Assembly (NCBI GenBank): GCA_019114925.1
Contig: DXEO01000141.1
Coordinates: forward strand, 1 to 9,437
Direction of reading: 5' to 3'
Source: Candidatus Corynebacterium faecipullorum
GTDB lineage: Bacteria > Actinomycetota > Actinomycetes > Mycobacteriales > Mycobacteriaceae
DNA length: 9,437 nucleotides
In this document: positions 6,144 through 9,437 of the stretch, piece by piece
Position numbering within the stretch: the stretch's first letter is position 1
How the letters are laid out: every line of letters starts with the position of its first letter
Translations under genes and position numbers: made by a program
The notes under the pieces: model-generated
The model's database searches: none
Seen by the model: the letters and a program-made list of their open reading frames with translations, nothing else
Told to the model about the DNA's origin: nothing

Positions 6144-7529
6144 TTAGAGCAGAATCTGCGCGAGCACCGAACCGACAACGCAGGAGGTGAAGACAGAGAT
6201 GGCGCCAGGGATGATGAACGAGTGGTTGATGACGAACTTGCCGATGTGGGTCGTACCAGTCCGGTCGAAGCCAATGCAGGCCAGGTCCGAAGGGTACGTC
6301 GGCAAAATGAAATAGCCGTATGCAGCACCGTAGAAGCCGACGATGACTGCTGGGTCGATGCCTAGCTGCAGCCCGATAGGAGCAATAGCGACGAGTGCCG
6401 CAGCCTGTGAATTCACCAGCTTGGACACGATAACCAAGACGATTGCATAGGCCCATGGAGCGGCCTCAACGACGCTACCAAGGTTGGCTTCCAGGGCGTC
6501 GATGTGGGCTTGGAAGAAGGTATCTGCCATCCAGGCCACGCCGAAGACTGAGAACACTGCCGTCATACCAGCTTTAAAGACCGGAGTTGAGGCGATCTTT
6601 GCCGGTTCCACCTTGCAGCTCAACAGAATGATCGCGCCTGCGACCAGCATAATCATCTGGATAACGAGGTTCATGGACAACGGGCTCAGTTCCCCATCCT
6701 TACCCGGGAAGACGGGACGCAAGAACTCGAATGCGCCGAGAACGACCACGCACGCGATAGCGACAAGGAACACAACTACGGAACGCTTTGCTTCCTTGGG
6801 GAAGACCTCATCCATGAGCGAACCGGTGCTCTCATTGATACGAGCCGCGAACTCTGGGTCCTTCATCTTCTCTTGGAAAACCGGATCCTTATCCAAATCC
6901 TTTCCACGGCGAAGCGACCACAATGCTGCCAAGATAACGCCGGACAGCGAGGCCGGGATAGCGACCATGAGAATCTGCGGGATGGAATAGGCCTTGTCAA
7001 TAACACCAGCATTTTCCGCAATGATGGAGGCAAGGGACACCGTTGCCACAGATACTGGTGAGGCAGTAATGCCCATTTGCGCGGAGGTCGATGCCACAGC
7101 CATCGGGCGCTCGGGGCGAATCCCCTTCTTCAGCGCGATATCTTCAATAATGGGGAACATCGTATAAACCACGTGCCCGGTACCGCAGAGCACCGTCAGG
7201 AACCACGTTGTCAGCGGGGCCAGAATCGTGATGCGCTCGGGGTGCGCTCGAAGAATCTTTTCCGCGAATTGCATCATCACTTCCAAGCCCTTGGCCTGTT
7301 GCAATGTGGCTGCGCAGCCGATGACGGCGATGATCGTAAGCATCACCGAAACCGGCGGTTCACCTGGAGCAAGACCAAAGACAAAGACCATGAGCAAGAG
7401 GCCGATGCCGGAAATCAAGCCTAGCCCAATGCCCCCATAGCGGGTTCCCAGGAGCAGGGCTCCGAGGATGATGACGATTTGAAGAATGATAACCAGGACG
7501 GAGTCTGGTGCGATAACGCTAGCTAGCAT
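6144..7529 (-). CDS. Anaerobic C4-dicarboxylate transporter, DcuA/DcuB family
   Basis: This 461-residue integral membrane protein has about 11-12 hydrophobic segments spread over its length. It carries family hallmarks: GGIGLGLISGIGLL near the N-terminus, RITILAPLTTWFLTVLCGTG (about 99-118), SAQMGITASPVS (about 149-160) and the C-terminal FDRTGTTHIGKFVINHSF. DcuA/DcuB proteins (about 430-450 residues in enteric bacteria) exchange fumarate, malate or aspartate for succinate, supporting fumarate respiration. I cannot tell DcuA from DcuB here. A charged loop between about residues 208 and 248 (RRGKDLDKDPVF...PKEAKR) accounts for the slightly greater length. The ATG at 7529 has a good ribosome binding site (GAAGGG, 6 bases away). 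It is separated from der by a strong hairpin, so it should have its own promoter; TTGTGT with TAGGCT (minus strand, about 7572-7602) is a weak candidate with wide spacing. Confidence 0.9.
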   Translation of the reverse strand: MLASVIAPDSVLVIILQIVIILGALLLGTRYGGIGLGLISGIGLLLMVFVFGLAPGEPPVSVMLTIIAVIGCAATLQQAKGLEVMMQFAEKILRAHPERITILAPLTTWFLTVLCGTGHVVYTMFPIIEDIALKKGIRPERPMAVASTSAQMGITASPVSVATVSLASIIAENAGVIDKAYSIPQILMVAIPASLSGVILAALWSLRRGKDLDKDPVFQEKMKDPEFAARINESTGSLMDEVFPKEAKRSVVVFLVAIACVVVLGAFEFLRPVFPGKDGELSPLSMNLVIQMIMLVAGAIILLSCKVEPAKIASTPVFKAGMTAVFSVFGVAWMADTFFQAHIDALEANLGSVVEAAPWAYAIVLVIVSKLVNSQAAALVAIAPIGLQLGIDPAVIVGFYGAAYGYFILPTYPSDLACIGFDRTGTTHIGKFVINHSFIIPGAISVFTSCVVGSVLAQILL

Positions 7530-7605
7530 GTCACGCCCTTCAATCTAAGGATGGATAACGAACTAGTTACAGCCTATCCATGCGGGCCCAATCGGACACA
7601 AACAA

Positions 7606-7656
7606 AAGGGCGAGCAAATAATCACACTCTCAAAAGCGTGGGATTTGCTCACCCTT
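7606..7656 (-). terminator. Long terminator hairpin after der
   Basis: AAGGGCGAGCAAAT (7606-7619) pairs with ATTTGCTCACCCTT (7643-7656), a 14-bp stem with a single C/A mismatch. The loop can form a small inner hairpin (CACGC/GTGTG on the minus strand). On the minus strand the stem is followed by TTTGTTTGTG, a T-rich tail. It lies about 85 bases past the der stop codon and should end the cmk-der transcript before the dicarboxylate transporter gene. Confidence 0.75.
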
Positions 7657-7660
7657 GCGG

Positions 7661-7666
7661 TATAAT
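7661..7666 (+). promoter_or_regulatory. Perfect TATAAT -10 element facing the 3' end of der
   Basis: GCGGTATAATGCC matches the corynebacterial sigma-A -10 consensus on the plus strand. No good -35 hexamer lies 16-19 bases upstream (that stretch is inside the terminator stem), though -35 elements are often weak in this group. A transcript from here would run antisense into der from about 7741. No open frame with a ribosome binding site follows. Confidence 0.3.
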
Positions 7667-7740
7667 GCCAGCGTAACGGGCATACTGTTAAGAGAGTCGC
7701 ACTCTAGAGCACCAATCAGAAAGTCAACTAACCAGACACT

Positions 7741-9369
7741 TCATCGGCGTTGACGGCGCTCGCGCACGCGCACCGCGATGCGCACAGGCGAGCCATGGAA
7801 ACCGAAGCGCTCGCGGAACTTGCGCTCCAAATAGCGGCGATAACCCGCATCCAGGAAGCCGGTGGTAAACAACACGATGGTCGGCGGTTGCGTGGATGCC
7901 TGGGTAGCGAACAGCACGCGGGGGAGGCGGTTGTTGTTCATCGGCGGCGGGTTGGCGGCGATTGCTTCGCGCATCCAGTTGTTGAGCTGACCAGTAGACA
8001 CGCGCTGATCCCAGCTCTCGAGAGCCTCAATCATGGCGGGCTCCAGCTTCTGCAGGGCGCGGCCGGTCTCCGCAGAGATATTCACGCGGGTCACCCACGG
8101 CAGGTGACGCAGGTTCTCATCGATCTCGCGCTCCAAGTAGTAGCGGCGATCCTCGTCCACAAGGTCCCACTTATTGAAGGCAATGACCAGAGCCTTACCA
8201 GCTTCCAAAATCATGTTAAGGACGCGCTGGTCTTGCTCGGAGACTTCTTGGGAAGCATCGATAAGCATGATGCATACCTCGGCCGCGTCGATCACGCCGC
8301 GCGTGCGCAGCGAAGCGTAATACTCGTGCCCCTGCGCATTCTTTACCTTCTTACGCAGGCCCGCAGTGTCGATGAACTTCCATAGCCGCTGATCCAGCTG
8401 CACCAAGGAGTCGACGGGGTCGACAGTCGTGCCGGCAGCATTGTCCACGACGGAGCGCTCCTCCGCCGTCAGCTTATTCAGAAGCGAGGACTTACCCACG
8501 TTCGGCTTGCCCACCAGCGCTACGCGGCGAGGCCCGGAGGTAATCGAAGAATGACGCGGTTCCTCGGGGAACAAACGCAGAATCTCATCTAAGACGTCGG
8601 CGCCACCCCGGCCATGTTGAGCGGATACCGGCCACGGATCTCCCAAGCCCAGCGCGTAGAACTCGGCCATGTCTGCGTACATCGTCTCCGAATCAAATTT
8701 GTTCGAGACGAGGATGACGGGCACCTCAGACCGCTGCAGTTTACGAGCCATCACAGAATCGGTTTCCGTGATGCCCACCTTGGTGTCCACCACGAACACG
8801 ATGACATCAGCGGTCTCCATGGCCTGCTCTGCTTGGCGGGCGATAGCGGCGTGGATGCCCTTGACATTCGGATCCCAGCCACCGGTGTCCTGAACGAAGA
8901 AGCGCTGGCCGTTCCAGTCCGCCACGTAGGACACACGGTCACGGGTCACACCAGGATGGTCCTCCACCACTGCTTCACGCCGGCCAAGGAAGCGGTTAAC
9001 AAGGGAAGACTTACCCACGTTCGGCCGGCCCACCACGGCCACCGTGCAGAGGTTTTCCTCCGTGTGCTCCTCGCCTACTCCGAAGGCGTGAGATAGAGCT
9101 TCCCATTCCTCCTCGCTCAGCGGGGCATCACCTTCGGTTGGTTCTTCTTCCTCACCGAAATCGGCTTCGCCGAACTCCGAGTCATCGAATTCTGACTCGT
9201 CAAACTCATAGTCGAAGTCCTCGGAATCGAAATCCTTTTGCGCCCAACCGCCATGCGGATCGCGCACGACCTCTTCCTCGAGCTTGCCTGCTGGGTAGTG
9301 GAATTCCGTCTCAAAATCTTCCGGCTGCTGCTCCGGATTCAGCTCCGGATTCTGCGGTTCATTAGTCAT
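7741..9369 (-). CDS. der: Ribosome assembly GTPase Der (EngA)
   Basis: Der is an essential double-GTPase needed for 50S subunit maturation. GTPase domain 1 has the P-loop GRPNVGKS (114-121), DTGG (161-164) and NKFD (223-226). Domain 2 has GKPNVGKS (287-294), DTAG (334-337) and NKWD (399-402). A KH-like RNA-binding domain (about 460-542) ends in a basic tail (RVRERRQRR). All GTP-binding motifs are intact. The protein has 542 residues against about 440-490 in most bacteria. The excess is a very acidic N-terminal extension (about 1-105) with repeated acid-acid-Phe units (DFDSEDFDYEFDESEF), of a type also known in other actinobacteria. The ATG at 9369 has an ideal AGGAGG 6 bases upstream, inside the end of cmk. 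The start overlaps the cmk stop by 8 bases, indicating translational coupling. Confidence 0.97.
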   Translation of the reverse strand: MTNEPQNPELNPEQQPEDFETEFHYPAGKLEEEVVRDPHGGWAQKDFDSEDFDYEFDESEFDDSEFGEADFGEEEEPTEGDAPLSEEEWEALSHAFGVGEEHTEENLCTVAVVGRPNVGKSSLVNRFLGRREAVVEDHPGVTRDRVSYVADWNGQRFFVQDTGGWDPNVKGIHAAIARQAEQAMETADVIVFVVDTKVGITETDSVMARKLQRSEVPVILVSNKFDSETMYADMAEFYALGLGDPWPVSAQHGRGGADVLDEILRLFPEEPRHSSITSGPRRVALVGKPNVGKSSLLNKLTAEERSVVDNAAGTTVDPVDSLVQLDQRLWKFIDTAGLRKKVKNAQGHEYYASLRTRGVIDAAEVCIMLIDASQEVSEQDQRVLNMILEAGKALVIAFNKWDLVDEDRRYYLEREIDENLRHLPWVTRVNISAETGRALQKLEPAMIEALESWDQRVSTGQLNNWMREAIAANPPPMNNNRLPRVLFATQASTQPPTIVLFTTGFLDAGYRRYLERKFRERFGFHGSPVRIAVRVRERRQRR

Positions 9370-9437
9370 TCGAGGCCTCCTTTGCAGCCGATTCTTTCAC
9401 GACAGCGGTAAGTGCGTCGAGGACTTCCTCACGGGTC
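9362..9437 (-). CDS. cmk: Cytidylate kinase, C-terminal fragment (partial at window edge)
   Basis: Only the last 24 codons are visible, reading TREEVLDALTAVVKES and ending ASND with TAA at 9364-9362. The TREEVLDAL segment fits the C-terminal helix of cytidylate kinases, which phosphorylate CMP and dCMP. The assignment rests mainly on the conserved actinobacterial order cmk-der, because the fragment is too short to identify alone. The 3' end carries the AGGAGG ribosome binding site of der and overlaps its start by 8 bases. The gene continues beyond the right edge of the window. Confidence 0.75.
   Translation of the reverse strand, partial: TREEVLDALTAVVKESAAKEASND
9376..9381 (-). promoter_or_regulatory. 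Ribosome binding site of der inside cmk
   Basis: AGGAGG on the minus strand is a consensus Shine-Dalgarno sequence 6 bases before the der ATG. It fixes that start codon among the possible ones and places translation initiation of der within the cmk coding end. Confidence 0.85.

Noticed and set aside
6484..6990. 168-codon plus-strand open frame antisense to the dicarboxylate transporter
   Set aside because: The minus-strand transporter has clear membrane segments and family motifs over the same bases; the plus frame has Ser/Thr-rich shadow composition.
7606..7656. tRNA or structured small RNA at the long hairpin
   Set aside because: It forms a single long stem with a T-rich tail on the minus strand and lacks cloverleaf arms, so a terminator is the better explanation.
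7750..8385. Long plus-strand open frame antisense to der (211 codons)
   Set aside because: It is a shadow of the der coding frame, with His/Arg/Leu-rich composition typical of antisense translation and no ribosome binding site.
8614..9096. 160-codon plus-strand open frame opposite der
   Set aside because: The minus strand encodes the intact first Der GTPase domain here, so this is a shadow frame.
1..9437. A defence island built from the methyltransferase, antitoxin-family protein and double TetR
   Set aside because: The genes are on different strands with separate promoters or terminators, and no nuclease, helicase or toxin is present. Proximity alone does not support a joint system.
1..9437. 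CRISPR array, insertion sequence or prophage segment
   Set aside because: I saw no regularly spaced repeats, transposase-like protein, flanking inverted repeats with target duplications or phage structural gene.

Overview
The window reads as chromosome of a Corynebacterium-like actinobacterium. The main evidence is the overlapping cmk-der pair, a Der GTPase with a long acidic N-terminal extension, an LpqC-like esterase lipoprotein, a small Rv0909/MT0933-type antitoxin protein and actinobacterial-style regulators. The genus is inferred from gene content, not from a database match. I see no rRNA, tRNA, CRISPR array, insertion sequence or phage gene.

Layout. Positions 1-291 hold no gene I can support, but contain the terminator of the next gene. 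Positions 292-1682 (minus) encode a tandem TetR-type regulator, two TetR units in one chain. Its second unit is broken by a frameshift near 545, and the missing C-terminus continues in another frame to 292. An inverted repeat upstream (1743-1767) is a candidate operator. Positions 1943-2149 (minus) encode a small MT0933-type antitoxin-family protein with its own terminator and no toxin beside it. Positions 2150-2564 are largely empty. Positions 2565-3860 (plus) encode a type III (Mod-like) DNA adenine methyltransferase with no restriction subunit. Positions 3872-4873 (minus) encode a secreted LpqC-like esterase lipoprotein, convergent with the methyltransferase. It is divergent from a class I SAM-dependent methyltransferase at 4976-5818 (plus).

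Positions 5925-6136 (plus) are a gene fossil: the first codons of an ABC transporter ATPase joined to the last ~35 codons of a NarL/LuxR-type response regulator. This suggests that one deletion removed most of an ABC transporter/two-component operon. Positions 6144-7529 (minus) encode a DcuA/DcuB-type C4-dicarboxylate transporter. A long terminator hairpin (7606-7656) separates it from der (7741-9369, minus). der overlaps the 3' end of cmk, which runs off the right edge.

The right third is conserved housekeeping sequence: cmk makes CDP/dCDP and der acts in 50S ribosome assembly, and the two are translationally linked. The left two thirds look like an accessory, decaying region, with a frameshifted regulator, an operon collapsed to a fossil, an antitoxin without a toxin and a methyltransferase without a nuclease. 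I found no convincing new multi-gene system. The most informative observations are the ABC/LuxR fossil and the frameshifted double TetR.
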